Below, in pieces: positions 51,521 through 63,783 of a stretch of 64,000 bases of DNA (the stretch's first letter is position 1; every line of letters begins with the position of its first letter). The DNA comes from Metridium senile (lineage: Eukaryota > Cnidaria > Anthozoa > Actiniaria > Metridiidae). A model generated the notes under the pieces. That model made no database searches and was not told where the DNA came from. It worked only from the letters and a program-made list of their open reading frames with translations. The position numbers and the translations under genes were made by a program. The stretch lies in contig OX459099.1 in the NCBI GenBank assembly GCA_949775045.1, forward strand, positions 3,076,067 to 3,140,066, written 5' to 3'.

Positions 51521-51997
51521 TACTTTACTGCAATACTTTAAATTAAAGCTAAGTGAAGAGCTCTTGCTTTAACAATAAGTTAAGTTATTTTGGGATTTTG
51601 CTAAAGCGGTAAACACTACCGCTATAAATAAAAAAGAACATTTAAAACCTTCTCTTTTGAAAAATTAAATGTTAATAAAAATTGACAATAGTAAAATTCT
51701 GATATTATAAGACGAAAGTATCGATACAGGGAGAATAATGTACTTTTATTATATATATAACTAGAATTTCATACAATAAATCTCTATTATAAAAATCTCT
51801 ATGCTTTATATTTCACTGGTGAAAAATGCAATACGACCAATCAGCGTCGCGTACTGCTTTTCACAGTGTAAAAATATAACCAATCAAAATTTAGAGTTGA
51901 CCAAACCAACCAATCATAAAACGAGCAATTGTGACATTTGAATGGCTTCCCGCCAAAACAAAATTGCGTTTTCTGTAGCTTTGTTGATGTGAACAAA

Positions 51998-52403
51998 ATG
52001 GCGAGTCGTTTTGTGTCACTAGATGTGCCGGTAGATGAGTTTATTCAAAACCAAGAAAACAAAAACATACAAAGCAAGACGAAGAGAGACCTGGCTTTAT
52101 TGACTGAATATCTTGAAACAAAAAAATGTGCAGCAAAACCTGGAAGAAATCCAGCCAAGAGATTTAGACGAGCTGCTTTCTGCTTTTCTCGTTGAAGTAA
52201 GGAAGAAAGATGGGGATGAATATGAACCGACGACTTTAAGGTCGTTCATATCGAGCTTTGACCGTTACTTACGAAAGAAAGACTACCCAACAACGATAAT
52301 AGAAGGGCAAGAATTCAGACGAACAAGGGAAGCTTTTCGTGAAGAAACGACAACTAAGCGCCGCCGTCGTTATTGCATCTTGGATTCGCCGGACAGCGAC
52401 TAA
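51998..52403 (+). pseudogene. Crypton-type tyrosine recombinase core-binding domain, frame-shifted
   Basis: The first part (from ATG at 51998, MASRFVSLDVPVDEFIQNQ) and the second part (frame +1 from about 52115, with LEEIQPRDLDELLSAFLVEV and DGDEYEPTTLRSFISSFDRY) read as one domain only across a one-base frame change at the A run near 52114-52122. The motif set (N-rich start, KTKRDL, EEI...LDELL..F..EVRKKDG..YEP.TLR) is the N-terminal, DNA-binding half of Crypton-derived recombinases, as also seen in KCTD1/QRICH1/ZMYM-type proteins (family knowledge). The catalytic half is absent and the frame ends with RRRRYCILDSPDSD. It is either a decayed transposon gene or a sequence error at the A run. 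Confidence 0.6.
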
Positions 52404-52558
52404 TGAAAAACAATCAAAGTACATTTTTAATATTTATTTTGACTTTTTGTATATCCATTTTCCTTTTATAAACTGACATGCGGAGTTTTTCAATTTAATT
52501 GTGTATAGTTGACATTGCATGCATCATGGATAATAAAAACACTGGATAGGACACTTCG

Positions 52559-52598
52559 TGACGTCACGGGCGCAACCTAGTGGAAATACGTGACGTCA
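52559..52598. promoter_or_regulatory. Pair of perfect CRE palindromes
   Basis: TGACGTCA occurs at 52559-52566 and 52591-52598, 24 bp apart, the consensus for CREB/ATF factors. They may serve a promoter inside or next to the repeat-rich block. Function is unproven. Confidence 0.45.
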
Positions 52599-52808
52599 CG
52601 TTTGAGCCAAAGCGCGCCAAAATCGACACGGCCACGTCTCTTTCCTTCTTTTTAACTGTTTACAAATAAACATATTTTACATGGAAATGTAGAGTTTATT
52701 TTTTGTGCACTGAGATGAAGACTTAAAAGAAGATTTTTCCTGCTAACAAAAGCTAGTTTATCCACCGTACCGACAAGAGAATCAACGTCTTTCTACGGTG
52801 GAAAAGTA

Positions 52809-54809
52809 CTGTACAGGCCCGCAAATGAACCCAGGCCCGCAAATGATCCCAGGCCCGCAAATGAACCCAGAACCGTCCCGCAAATGATCCCAGGCCCGCA
52901 AATGAACCCAGAACCGGCCCGCAAATGAACCCAAGTAAAAATGGAATCTGGAAAGGACTAAAGAATAAAAAAAAAACACGACAACAAAATTATTATGATA
53001 TATGATAAATATTGTCAATATTCAGTAAATAAGTAAGACAAAAATAAGCAACCAAGTGAGGGCTATATATAAGTTTAGAATTGTTTATTAAGAGTCTTTA
53101 TTGAATAATGCAAAATGTTATTATTAAACGATATAGCCATATTACAAAATGTTATTATTAAACGATATAGCCATATTATTATTTTATTATTCAAGCGGAT
53201 AAAATGTATCAACATGAACTAGCTTATTAAACTGGTTTATTATAGTTCACTGTATTTGAAAATGTAACTATTTTAAAAACGTAATTTTTGCTATTGGCAA
53301 TTAAATGAAACATATTCTAACTTTAGCAAATACGTGACGAAAGAATAACATGTGAATAACAATGTCAACATGTAAACGAGCTAGCCAGTTCTAAGCCGAG
53401 TACTAACATTTTCTTATGCTATATTACCGGCTAACTAGTACAGACTTATAAGATTTTTTATTATCTTTAAAATGAAATCAATATCAAAACTTTAACGTAC
53501 ATACAATACAAAGTAGGAACTTAAATGATTTAAACTATATAAAATTATTAAATTAACATTTTTTTACGGTATTTTAATATTACCTATCGTTTACTAAACG
53601 ATTAAAATATGATCGATCAAATCATAGTTAATAGGGGGAACTATCAAATCTAGCTATATCTAAATGGAACTTGAACTAGCGAGTAAACTAGTATAGGCTG
53701 CGTCGGTGTTTGATATAGTATATCAAACACCGACGCAGCCTATACTAGTTTACTCGCTAGTTTCCATTTAGATATAGCTAGATTTGATAGTTCCCTCTAT
53801 TAACTTAATAATGATTTGATCGATCATATTTTAATCGTTCTAAAGTGTTTTGGTTTGATAAAGTCAGCCGGTATCTTACTTGTTTCTTTTCTTTTTCCTT
53901 TTCATTGTTGGCTGTGTTTGCGGTGTAAACAAACAACAATATTACAAGTATTATAAATGATTTCATAGCAGTCGATAAAACCAGAGTTACAACAGAACGA
54001 ACAAATTGAAGACCCAACTGAACACGCGTGCTAGCCTGTCATGTATGAGCGAGTATTCTTTGTTATGGCGATTCACCGGGTTATTTCATACGACCGATTA
54101 AATGGCCAGGTAAAGTGTTTTGCAACACCGACCGAAACAATTCACTAAACAGTCTGAACACATGCATATAGATTCATCGTTAGTCAAAAAGGCATAAAAT
54201 CGGCACATTAACTGCTTCTGTGAAAAGTAGTTTTATTCGATTTATAAATATCTACTGTTGTGGAATGATAAGTGTAGTTTACCGGAAATTAACATGTAAG
54301 TTACAATCAAGTAATTGGACCATAGTTAAAATTTTCCAGAACATTGCAATTTTTATTATAATTTCACAACATACTATATCATAAGTTTTAACTTGTCTAT
54401 ATCAAAATTCTGACATATGAATACGTTGAAATTAGCATTTTTCTGTTCGTTTGAGGTTTCTTTGATCCATTTAGAAACTCGTAGACTCAGTAAAGACCAT
54501 ATTAGTCAAAGCTGATCGTATCAACGTGCAACAATCGATCGATAGAGTCTAGTTGGAAAGCCCGAACTGTTCTTTTTTGTCTTACTTATTTACTGAATAT
54601 TGACAATATTTATCATATATCATAATAATTTTGTTGTCGTGTTTTTTTTTTATTCTTTAGTCCTTTCCAGATTCCATTTTTACTTGGGTTCATTTGCGGG
54701 CCGGTTCTGGGTTCATTTGCGGGCCTGGGATCATTTGCGGGACGGTTCTGGGTTCATTTGCGGGCCTGGGATCATTTGCGGGCCTGGGTTCATTTGCGGG
54801 CCTGTACAG
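52809..54809. mobile_element. 2-kb DNA element with iterated subterminal repeats, TA-flanked
   Basis: Ends CTGTACAGGCCCGCAAATGA and its inverse, each bordered by TA. The inverted arms are about 235 bp (52809-53044 and 54575-54809). Each begins with five to seven iterations of GGCCCGCAAATGAWCCCA and then runs through GTAAAAATGGAATCTGGAAA to AATAAGTAAGACAAAAA. Such iterated subterminal motifs are typical transposase-binding arrays. The interior has no transposase; it holds the palindrome at 53614-53842. Frames in the arms are repeat artefacts. Confidence 0.78.
53614..53842. repeat. Palindrome of two Penelope-like repeat ends
   Basis: Centre near 53717. The arms contain AACTAGCGAGTAAACTAGTA, TAGGCTGCGTCGGTGTTTGA on the left and their inverse on the right, extending outward through ATCTAGCTATATCTAAATGG to GATTAAAATATGATCGATC. 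The ends are joined tail to tail inside the 2-kb DNA element. Confidence 0.72.
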
Positions 54810-55914
54810 TACCGTAAAGTTCGAACCTGAAAGCGATGACAACGAACTCCCGCTGTACCTTTTTTAGTGAAATGCTCAAGATGAAGACACGAAAAGTCCT
54901 GTAATTGATCAGTTTGGAAAAACGTGAAAAAGAGAGCCATGACAGAGGACAGAGCATCAAAATCGAGTGTGTTAGCTGCTCTATCGATTGTTATCGTAAA
55001 AACTTTCAAGATCTCGCTAAATACGTGGAGAGTCAACTTCGCAAAATGCAAAAAAAAGATGTACTTCAAAAATTAACATGGATCAAGAAAGTAAAATATT
55101 TTTAAAGGGCTTATCAAAACAAGTTTGAACTATTTCGTTTAAGAGGGACAACCTTTAAAGAGCTGAAAAAGACTAAAACATATAGTACAGAATATCAATT
55201 AACTCAGGCAATCACAAGACATCATAACATGATGGCTTCATGCTCAAGCATTTTTGTTATCTACAGTCTACTACAAAGAAAAATCAAAAATATATACCTT
55301 ATCTCAGTTTAATACAGCTATAGTGATTCCAAATATGTAAACTTTATGGGAAGGTCATAATCATAATGAATTAATGTTTATTACATGTACCACTAATAAA
55401 TTTTACTGACAAATTTTACAAAACATGAATAACAGATGAAGAGTATTTCACTACCCAGAATAATAATTGTGAGTTAATCAAAGATAGGAAGTTCTAACTG
55501 TAATAGTTATCATTCTATAAATTTAATTAAAAAAAGATAGTTATCAAATCCTATCAAAAGAAATGTCAAGAACTATAGTCTCACTCATTTAATTTATGCA
55601 ATTATACCTTTATATATTAAAAATTATTTATTTATATTTATATATTTTTGCAACTGCCTGACCTACTTTGCTTTGATTAGCTCTTATTTGCTATTTAGAG
55701 TAGCCATACTCATGATCAGCAATTCTGACATTAATTGAAAGCATTTATATTTTTCTCAACAAGAATGCAAAAAACATTTTCTTTATTCCTTTCATTTTGT
55801 ATATTCAACAAAAACCATTACAAGTTCACATAATCTTAAACTGTTTATTGTTTACTGTCAACAAAGTACACTTTTCTATGAGTATTTGTGTTGATAAATA
55901 AGTTAGACCAGTTT
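54810..55914. other. Intergenic, no gene recognised
   Basis: A 66-residue frame at 54905-55105 (MISLEKREKESHD...) is lysine-rich and could be an exon, but no splice context or family supports it. The rest is AT-rich. Confidence 0.35.
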
Positions 55915-56360
55915 ATTAGAGTGCAAATAGTAGAGTGCAAACATTATACCCGTGAAACAAATAGTACTAAATAGTGCTAATTAAACAATAAAAAAAATAG
56001 AATTAGCATAAAATATCACTATTTAGTACTATTTATGTTTCACGCTTTCAATGTTTTTACTCTATCTGTGAAACAATTAGTAAATACTAAACAGTACAAT
56101 TTTTGCTAATTCATTATCTTGTTTTGATTGTTTAATGTAGCACTATTTTGTGCTATTTAGTATTAATATTTCATAGATAATTGTTTTTGCACTCTAAAGT
56201 ACTAATAATAAACCTGTGAAACAAGTAGTACAAATTCATTTTATATGTATTAGTACTAAAGAGTGCTAATCAAACAATGTAAAATAACCAAATAAGCCGG
56301 CATACAAATTATATCACTATTTAGTACTGTTTATGTTGTACACTTTTAATGTTTGCATTC
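55915..56360. repeat. Degenerate AT-rich repeat with AGTACTAAATAGTGCTA motif
   Basis: Direct and inverted copies of AATAGTACTAAATAGTGCTA, AATCAAACAAT and GTGAAACAAGTAGT occur four or more times. The arrangement is palindromic in places and non-coding. Confidence 0.6.
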
Positions 56361-57427
56361 TATTATTTTTTCATAATCAAAGAAAATAACTATAAGCAGC
56401 AAAAAATATAATTTGCAAAAGATGACAAAACATATGCTTGGTGTTTGTACTATAAATATGATAACCGAATGTAATGTTATATTGTAAAGCACTATACAAG
56501 AAGTGTAAAAGTCTTATAAAAGTATATGTAATATTATTATTATCTAACATAAATAGAATACAAACACTATGATGAAACAAAATATTTGACAATGCACATG
56601 CATGGCAAAAAATACAATTTGCATATTATATACAGTAAGTGGTTATTTATGTTGTAAGCCTTCAGTGTTTGTACTCTAGATATATACTTTAAGCAGGTTT
56701 TTCATACATAACACTGGGGACATTTCTGAGTAAAAATAATATTGAAGAGGTATTGACAGTCCAGATAAAGTACGATTTCCAGATGTTTGTTCTTTGTTTT
56801 CATTGCACTTATGGTGGGAGTATTTTATCTTTTGCTTGTCTTCCCATTTTGACATGTCTATGAATTTATAAATGTTTCTGCAAAAAAGAACAACAAATAC
56901 ATTCAATTACATTCCCTTTTATATAAAAAATTATGATGGATAGCATAAAGACATAATTAAACATGTTTACCAACATATAGTTTAACATTTGAAGCTTATA
57001 TATATGTTAGATCTAGATAATTCGTGTATTATAGTTCCTTATTCAGGTAGGCAATATATTATTTGTGTGTATAAATTATATTTAATACATATACAAGCTT
57101 TTTGATCTATCAATATGACAATAAAAAAGTGCAAACAGAGTAAAAGCTATCGTCATCTGCTGTGGTCGATCGATGTATTTAGGTATATTTTAATTGATCA
57201 AAAAAAAAAACATTGTGAATGTTATTTATGCTAAAACTGTGCCTAAGCCACAATTTGGTCAATAATCAACCTATCTATAAAAGCCATTTCGTATAAATAA
57301 CCTTCAAAAGGTACGAAAAATGTGTCCCAAAATCTTCCTTACAAAGGCGACTATTTCACGAGAAAAGGGCCATTTTTGGGACGCGATTTATTTCATAACA
57401 ACAACAGATTAATGTGAACAAAATTAA
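56361..57427. other. AT-rich intergenic, nothing recognised
   Basis: Short frames on the minus strand (56377-56592, 56676-56906) have no recognisable features. Confidence 0.4.
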
Positions 57428-59618
57428 CATCCCTAGTAAAAAAATTTCCGGAATTCCGGCGGAATACCGACCGGGATTTACCCGGAATTCCGGCGGAATG
57501 CCGGTGGAATACCGGCGGAATACCGGCGGAATACCGGCGGAATACCGCCCGGAATACCGGCGGGATTCCGTGGGGACTCCGTCCGGACCACCTGGTATTA
57601 TTGCCGGCATCCGGCGGTATCCGGACGGAATACCGGCGGAATACCGGCGGAATTCCGGGTAAATACCGGCCTATATTCCGGGTAAATTCCGGTGGAATAC
57701 CGGCGGAATACCGGCGGAATTCCGGGTAAATACCGGCCTATATTCAGGGTAAATTCCGGTGGAATACCGGTGGAATTCCGGCCGGAATACCCGGAATTAT
57801 TTCCGGCATTCCGGCGGTATTGAATTACGGATGAACACAAACTCATTCACGCTAGACTAAAACACATCGAGATAGATCAGAGTACAACACATTTATTTTC
57901 AAATATACTTCTGTGCAACAATATACATAAATAACATATGCGTTTTTGCCATGATTTACAAGCTTACAGATGTTATAAATTGAGGAATGAATCACATGGA
58001 AAATATTTTGAGTCACGTAGTTGGACGATTGAACTCGCGAAGTTCGCCACATCTTTGCAATGAAGATGACTAGATATCTGAAATAAAAAGAAGCCTTTTA
58101 GTTTAAGCTGCAAGCTGAAAATGTGAATTTGATGAATTTGACATATTTTTGGTAAAATTAACAGATAAGATTGTAATTTGACCATTTTTGAAGCAAAGTT
58201 AAAAGTGACAAGAGATATTCATCGATTTTCCGATTGAAGAATGCAAAAATACTCATTGGAACTTCGGGAAATCAACGGAAAACTTGAAAAATAAACAATC
58301 TAAATTTATACTTACTCTATGAACATAATTTCCATCCATGCAAAATGACTTTGGTTGTTTGGTCCGCCTCGGCTCTTTGAAAAGACAAGCAAACTTCCTC
58401 TCACGATTTTCTGATAAAAAAGCATAAACATTACAATGACAAATCAAAGACACTTTGAGTAATCAACTTTCATCTTAAAACAATGTAATTTTAAAGTCTA
58501 CTTACCTCAACAGCATTAAAAAGACTTGATTTTCAGCACACTTTGCAAGTCCATTCAAGAACAAGAAATGGCGAGCTTTTTCACGATTTTCTGATAAAAA
58601 ATGCACAGATTTCAATGGTAGTTCTGAGCTACATCAACAATAAACAAAGAAAATATGAAATTCATAATTCACTTACTTCAAATAGGTAAAAAGGCCTGAT
58701 TTAGGGTCTTTTCTTCAGCAGAAAAAACTTTACAAACAGGCAGACTTTGCAAACACACCAGCTTTGACAACTCACCATGCCAAACTTAGCAAACTCCCGC
58801 CTCATGTCGTGATGGACCAATCAACAGGCTGCTTTTGATCATGTGACACCCTTGTGCCCTTGGATGACCTTTGGGTTTGTTTGTTTGCCTTGTTCTTTTT
58901 TTTATCTCTTTTTTTTTTTTTCTTTTCTTTTTTGTATAATCACAATACAATAAAAAGCAATTGTTTTGATATTTTTTGAATTAAATAAAAATAAAAGGAT
59001 TTTCAAAAATCGATTTTGGGAATTTCTGAATCTGATATATTATAGGGGATCAATTAAGTCATTATAAAAAAACATCAGTTAATGTTTTCTTGACAGTTTT
59101 TTAGGGTAGGGAATATTTCCAGCTTCCGGAATAATACTCCGGACATCAGAAAAATATTCCGGACTCTGGAAAAATATTCCGGACTCCGGAAAAATACTCC
59201 GGTTTCCGGCCAAATTCCAGATGAATTCCGGATCAAGAAAAACAAGAATTTTCACTATTTTATTGAAAATAATAAACCATATAACGTTCCTAAGTGCTTT
59301 TTTCGAAGTTTTGGAGTTTTACAAAATATTCCGGTTTCCGGAAAAAAAAAATGGTTTCCGGATAAATTCCGGACGGATTCCGGATGAATTCCGGATTAAG
59401 AGAAAATTTGGTTTTCATTAATTTTATGAAGACAATCAAACCACAAATCCTTTTTAAATGGTTTTTTGGATGTTTTAGATTTTTTTAAAGGTTTCCGGCC
59501 TCCGGAAAAAAATCCATATTCCACCGGAATACCGGCGGAATTCCGTCCGGAATTCCGGGTCCGAATGGAATTCCGCCGGGATTCCGCCGGGATTCCGCCG
59601 GTATTCCGGATTTTTTTT
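57428..59618. mobile_element. 2.2-kb element with GGAATACCGGC minisatellite ends
   Basis: Inverted termini CATCCCTAGTAAAAAAA and TTTTTTTTACTAGGGATG enclose two blocks of GGAATACCGGCGGAATACC-type repeats (57447-57830) and a more diverged TTCCGGAAAAATACTCCGG/CCGGAATTCC block (59105-59600). The middle (57850-58900) is ordinary sequence with acceptor- and donor-like signals on the minus strand but no consistent frame. Frames giving GIPAEYRRNTGG-like peptides are repeat artefacts. I found no matching target duplication. Confidence 0.65.
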
Positions 59619-59811
59619 TACTAGGGATGTCATTACCTTGACTCTTGAAGTGTGGCTTAGGGGAGGTTTTCCGCCATAAAAGAGAGAGAAAATCAAGTTA
59701 TAGTCAAAACATCACCTTGCATACAAACTTTTTACTAAAACTTGGCAAAATGTTAGGCCCTAGCCTTAAAAATCGACCATACTTACGCCAGTTCTTTCGT
59801 CACGATTTTCC

Positions 59812-60024
59812 ACTAGGTTGCGCCATCTTGAAATAACCAGCCCACCAATGGGGTCGCGCGAAAGACCCCACGTGATCATGAGTGTCCTATCCAGTGTTTT
59901 TATTATCCATGCATGCATCTACTTAACTTATAAACTTAAAACTTACGAAAGTTTCGACAAAATTTGTCATTTTTACTCAATCAAAATAAACGTGTTTGTA
60001 TGTGAATTCTAGTTATATATATAA
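59812..60024 (-). repeat. Inverted partner of 51751-52600
   Basis: Read on the minus strand it gives TTATTATATATATAACTAGA, then GCATGCATGGATAATAAAAA, CACTGGATAGGACACT and GCGCAACCTAGTGGAAA. The same blocks occur in the same order at 51747-51775 and 52518-52585, but there the recombinase-like frame lies between them. The right copy is thus a deletion derivative of the left. Confidence 0.65.
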
Positions 60025-60038
60025 TAAAGAAAAAACAT

Positions 60039-60047
60039 CATAGAAAG

Positions 60048-60084
<37 letters not shown>

Positions 60085-60170
60085 AAAAACACTCACTCGC
60101 TCGAAGCTCGCTCGTTCGTGTTTTACACAAACAACTCGTGAATATAACCCCGTACGCCGCACTTTCTATG
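60039..60170. repeat. Foldback palindrome
   Basis: CATAGAAAGTGCTTTGTACG, GGGTTATATTCACTCGTTGT and TTGTGTAAAAACAC are mirrored by GTGTTTTACACAAACAACTC through GCACTTTCTATG. The 27-bp centre has CTCGCTCGAAGCTCGCTCG. It is a hairpin-type repeat. Confidence 0.8.
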
Positions 60171-60371
60171 AAGTAATCTATATATACAATACATGCATTT
60201 CTCACCACCATAATTTTATTATTTCTTGTCAACATATTGTTAAAATTTCTTCTTTATGTTTGAAATACCTCTACCATACAATTCCGTCATGGTACCATTT
60301 TATAAAATAAAGTTGTTTGGAAACGAAAGAACTACACCTATTTTAAAAATCGTTGTCGAGATGAGAGCTAC

Positions 60372-60592
60372 AGTCCATACTCTGAAGCCTGTAAAGAATG
60401 CCGGCATTTCTTCTCTTGTTAACGATTTATTCATAACATATTTCAATTGTACGTGTTTGTGTTATATGGCCATAACAAGTTGTAGCAGTGGTGGATGGAA
60501 AAACAAATATTTCTTAAAAACACGTGAAATAAAATCACAGATTATGGTCATATCATGTACCGACATCATTTGCAGGCTTCAGAGTGTGGACT
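60372..60592. mobile_element. MITE with AGTCCATACTCTGAAGCCTG ends
   Basis: The left end AGTCCATACTCTGAAGCCTG is inverted at the right as CAGGCTTCAGAGTGTGGACT. The 221-bp unit explains most of the open frame at 60256-60594. Confidence 0.7.
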
Positions 60593-62113
60593 AAGCTTGG
60601 ACTATGGCTTCGGCTGCGACAGCATTTTTTGAAATGATTTAAATAAAACGAACCCTAATGGAGGGGAAAGGAACAGGGATTAAAATATCCTTTCTCCCAA
60701 ATTTTATACCATTTTTTCTCCCTCCCTAATTTTTTGGACCATTTCTCCCTCCTCCCTGATTTTCTTTGTTCTTTATAAATATAAGCAGTATTGAGGCCAT
60801 TTATTAGAGTGCAAATGGTACAAATTTGAACCATTTAATAGTTTTTATTTCAAAGATAAGTCGTCCGGATTAAATTGGCCGAAATAATATTATAATCAGG
60901 CCAATTAGAACTATGAGTTAACATCGGAAAAGACGTGTTAACATTTGGTCAGCTATAAACCCGCTATACGTCACGCTTCAATGCGCCTAGTCAAAATGGT
61001 AGAAATAAGGCCACAAAATCGTAGGTTTTCGATCTTTTCTCAAAATATTTGCAGAAAAGTAAAAAAAGTAGCCATGGATACAGCTACCTCAATCTTTTGT
61101 TGACCTTATCAAATGATTTTGATCTACTTTCCGTTCAAAAAGTACACGTATTTTTGGGGGTTGAAAGTTAACGGTTTGATCACTTTTACAAGAGAGATTG
61201 TGCGACTATTCTCATGTCAAGTTACAATATGGGCTATATTCAGAATTAAACAAATCCTTTCAAAAAAGTAGCCATGGATTTGAAAACACCATTCTTTTAC
61301 GGAAATTTTGTTGTATAATACATGACTATGTGTGGAAAAAAAACCACCGTACTTTTCAAGATTTCTGATTGTTATCGCTTTAATCTCTCGGTCATTCTCT
61401 TCAAGACTCTCATTCAAAATCGAGCGAACAGTAGAGCCTCGAGAACTCTTTGAATGATATATATTATTTTGTCGCCGGTTATAAGTCATCTAGGTATATA
61501 TTATCATATTGTGCTGTGAAAGGCTTCTCTGGATGTTTAATTGTTTTTAAAAGCGGGTTTCTACTTGGAATTATCAAATGTTGAAAATCACGGAGCTATG
61601 TTTTCCGATGTTAAGTGTTTTGTTTTTCGCGTTGTAATTTTGTTTACCCCGCGAGGCATCTTTGACTGAATTCCAAAATCCCGTTCCTATGCGGTATCTA
61701 GGCACATGACCAAGTCCTGCAAAGACCCTATTAATTATTTTTTTTATTATTATTATTTTATTAGCTTCGCCTTAATAATACAATAACAGAAATAATAACA
61801 TGGCAGGGTACAAACAACAGCGTTAGCCAATTACTGTGGGCCCAAATTGGTAAAATCGACCTTCTCCCTCCTCCCTCTATTTTTATCTCTTTTTCTCTCT
61901 CCACCCTGTTTATTTTTGCTGGTTCTTTCTCCTACCTGATCTGTTCCTCTCCTCTCCTAATGCTAAACTGAACAGCTTTGAACTCGGTGATTATCAAAAT
62001 TTAAAAAAATGTGATTGTTTTTCCGTTTTCTTTTTATTCACAATATCTTTTTAACATCTTTTTTACGAATTAAATAATTGCATGGTGGTAGGGAGAAAGT
62101 TAGTCAAGCCTCC
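60593..62113. other. Intergenic, no gene recognised
   Basis: CT-rich repeats of TTTCTCCCTCCTCCCT type near 60700-60760 and 61860-61940 and a TTATTATTATT patch near 61738. No convincing exon. Confidence 0.4.
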
Positions 62114-62680
62114 TGCCGTAACCAGGGCAATCGAATGCTCAAACGGAAACACTTTCAAGTGTTCAGTTACAACCAATTTCGATTTATTATTGAAGGACAA
62201 TTATCTTTGAACAAAAAGCGTTTTATAAAGCTAGCTGAAGCACAAATATATAAGCAAAGTGTAATATATTGTGTTGAAGTAATTGGTTGTGAGTTGGAGC
62301 TAGAGTTGAGCATGCAAAGTACAGAAGCTTACAGCAAAGGTAAGTTAAAAACTTGGTCATTTTCTTTGGTTAACTTTGTGTATTGGCTTGTCATTAGATA
62401 CTTGATAGGGGGTGGGCAATTTCAAGGTAACCAGCGTAATCGATTCCTCAAACCGAAACACTTTCAAGTGTTTACAAGCGATTTCGATTTATTATTCAAG
62501 AACAATTATCTTTGAACAAAAAGCGTTCTATAAAGCTAGCTGAAGCGCAAATATATAAGCGTGTGAAGTAGTTGGTTAGAGCTAGAGTTGTGCATGCAAA
62601 GTACAGAAGCTTGCAGCAAAGGTGAGTTAAAAATTTGGTCATTTTCTTTGGTTAAATTTGTGTATTGGCTTGTCTTAGGA
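62114..62680. repeat. Tandem duplication, about 310-bp unit
   Basis: Copies at about 62114-62395 and 62434-62680 share GAAACACTTTCAAGTGTT, TTCGATTTATTATT, ACAATTATCTTTGAACAAAA, AGCGTT, GCATGCAAAGTACAGAAGCT and TTGGTCATTTTCTTTGGTTA. Each copy has a donor-like GCAAAGGTRAGTTAAA, so an ancestral exon may have been duplicated, but no reading frame is supported. Confidence 0.65.
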
Positions 62681-63590
62681 CCATCAGATTATTGTGATCG
62701 ATACCATGCTTTGTTCCAATCACTAGCTTACAACATTTATAAAATTCCTATAAAGGATTGTCCATTAGGTTATTGATACGGGGTGGGCAATTTTTTGGTG
62801 CAGGATATTTTGTTTTGCCCTAAAGGCTGTGCAAGGAATTTTTTTCCGCTTTGCACAACATTTTGTTCAGGTTTTTATGTCGTGCACGATATTCTTTTTG
62901 AAGGATAAAGCTGTGATCGATATGTTTTGAGGAATCTCGCAAATCGTACATCAATTATCTCAGTAATGGTCCTTCCCTTATTTTGAAATTATGAAATATG
63001 TCATCGCTTTAAGCATAAAAAATATTTATTTGTGTGAAGAATTAGGGTTATTGAAAGGTGCTAAAATATACACAGCAAATAAGTCAGTGCAATTTAGTCA
63101 GTTTTCGCACATCATTGGTGTGCGAATGCATACACACCTAATTGAAAAAACGTTGTCGAATGTGATGGTGAATGTGATTTTAATGTATAGTATGCATGAG
63201 ACTTGTCCTTAAGCACCATGCTGGTGAATTCAACATGGAGACCGAGACTGTTAAAGTGTATTGTGGTAGTATTAAAATCCCGTCTTTGCGCCGGAGAAAA
63301 ATCTTCCCATGGAACCTTGCGCAATATAAATTATTTATTGTCTATTTATTTACAACTTAAGTCTCCGCTTCTATCAAGTGATGTACGTTTTGTACACGAC
63401 AACCTTTTTCAATTAGGTGTATGTTCGTAAGAATTCAATAACGATCTTTTAACGTTTGAAACAAGAAATCCATACTTGAAACCATGATCAGCGGTTCAGA
63501 TTTAAAGTTTAATTCACGCCGCCAATTAATTAACTGATTAGTTCTATCTATTTTCCTTTTTTTGTACTTGATGCTCTTTTCCTAATCCAG
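62681..63590. other. Upstream region of terminal exon
   Basis: AT-rich DNA with diverged copies of GGGTGGGCAATTTTTYGGTG and TGCAGGATATNTT near 62780, also seen near 29681. No gene was recognised before the exon at 63591. Confidence 0.4.
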
Positions 63591-63783
63591 ATGCAGGCCA
63601 GGTCGCATATCTCCAAAAGGTTCTCATTTCTACTTGTGCTGTTGGTACTGGGGCACGAGTTTAATCACGTGATCAAGACCAACGCCCTTATCGATAACCA
63701 TGGCAACAACGAAGTATTTAACCACGATGAAGACACGACACCAAGTCAAGATGTGATTAAAAACAAAGACAGCGTGGAAGAAG
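63591..63783 (+). CDS. Probable first coding exon of a secreted protein
   Basis: The ATG directly follows an acceptor-like TTTTCCTAATCCAG, and the exon ends GTGGAAGAAG|GTAAAC in phase 1. The start, MQARSHISKRFSFLLVLLVLG, reads as a signal peptide with a basic n-region and leucine core. The rest is polar and acidic (NHDEDTTPSQDVIKNKDSVEE), like a propeptide or extracellular spacer. The rest of the gene lies beyond the window, or in exons I cannot see before 64000. No family can be named. Confidence 0.5.

Noticed and set aside
52782..54830. Two frames sharing MTIFIIYHNNFVVVFFFYSL on opposite strands
   Set aside because: They are the inverted arms of the 2-kb element, not a duplicated gene.
57414..57846. 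Frames giving GIPAEYRRNTGG-type peptides on both strands
   Set aside because: Products of the GGAATACCGGC minisatellite.
57852..58850. Small spliced minus-strand gene with two similar exons starting ENREK/ENRER
   Set aside because: Acceptor and donor signals look good (TTTTTATCAG, GTAAGT), but I could not chain the exons without an in-frame stop. Transcript data would be needed.
60256..60594. 112-residue open frame
   Set aside because: Mostly covered by a MITE with inverted ends; no family features.
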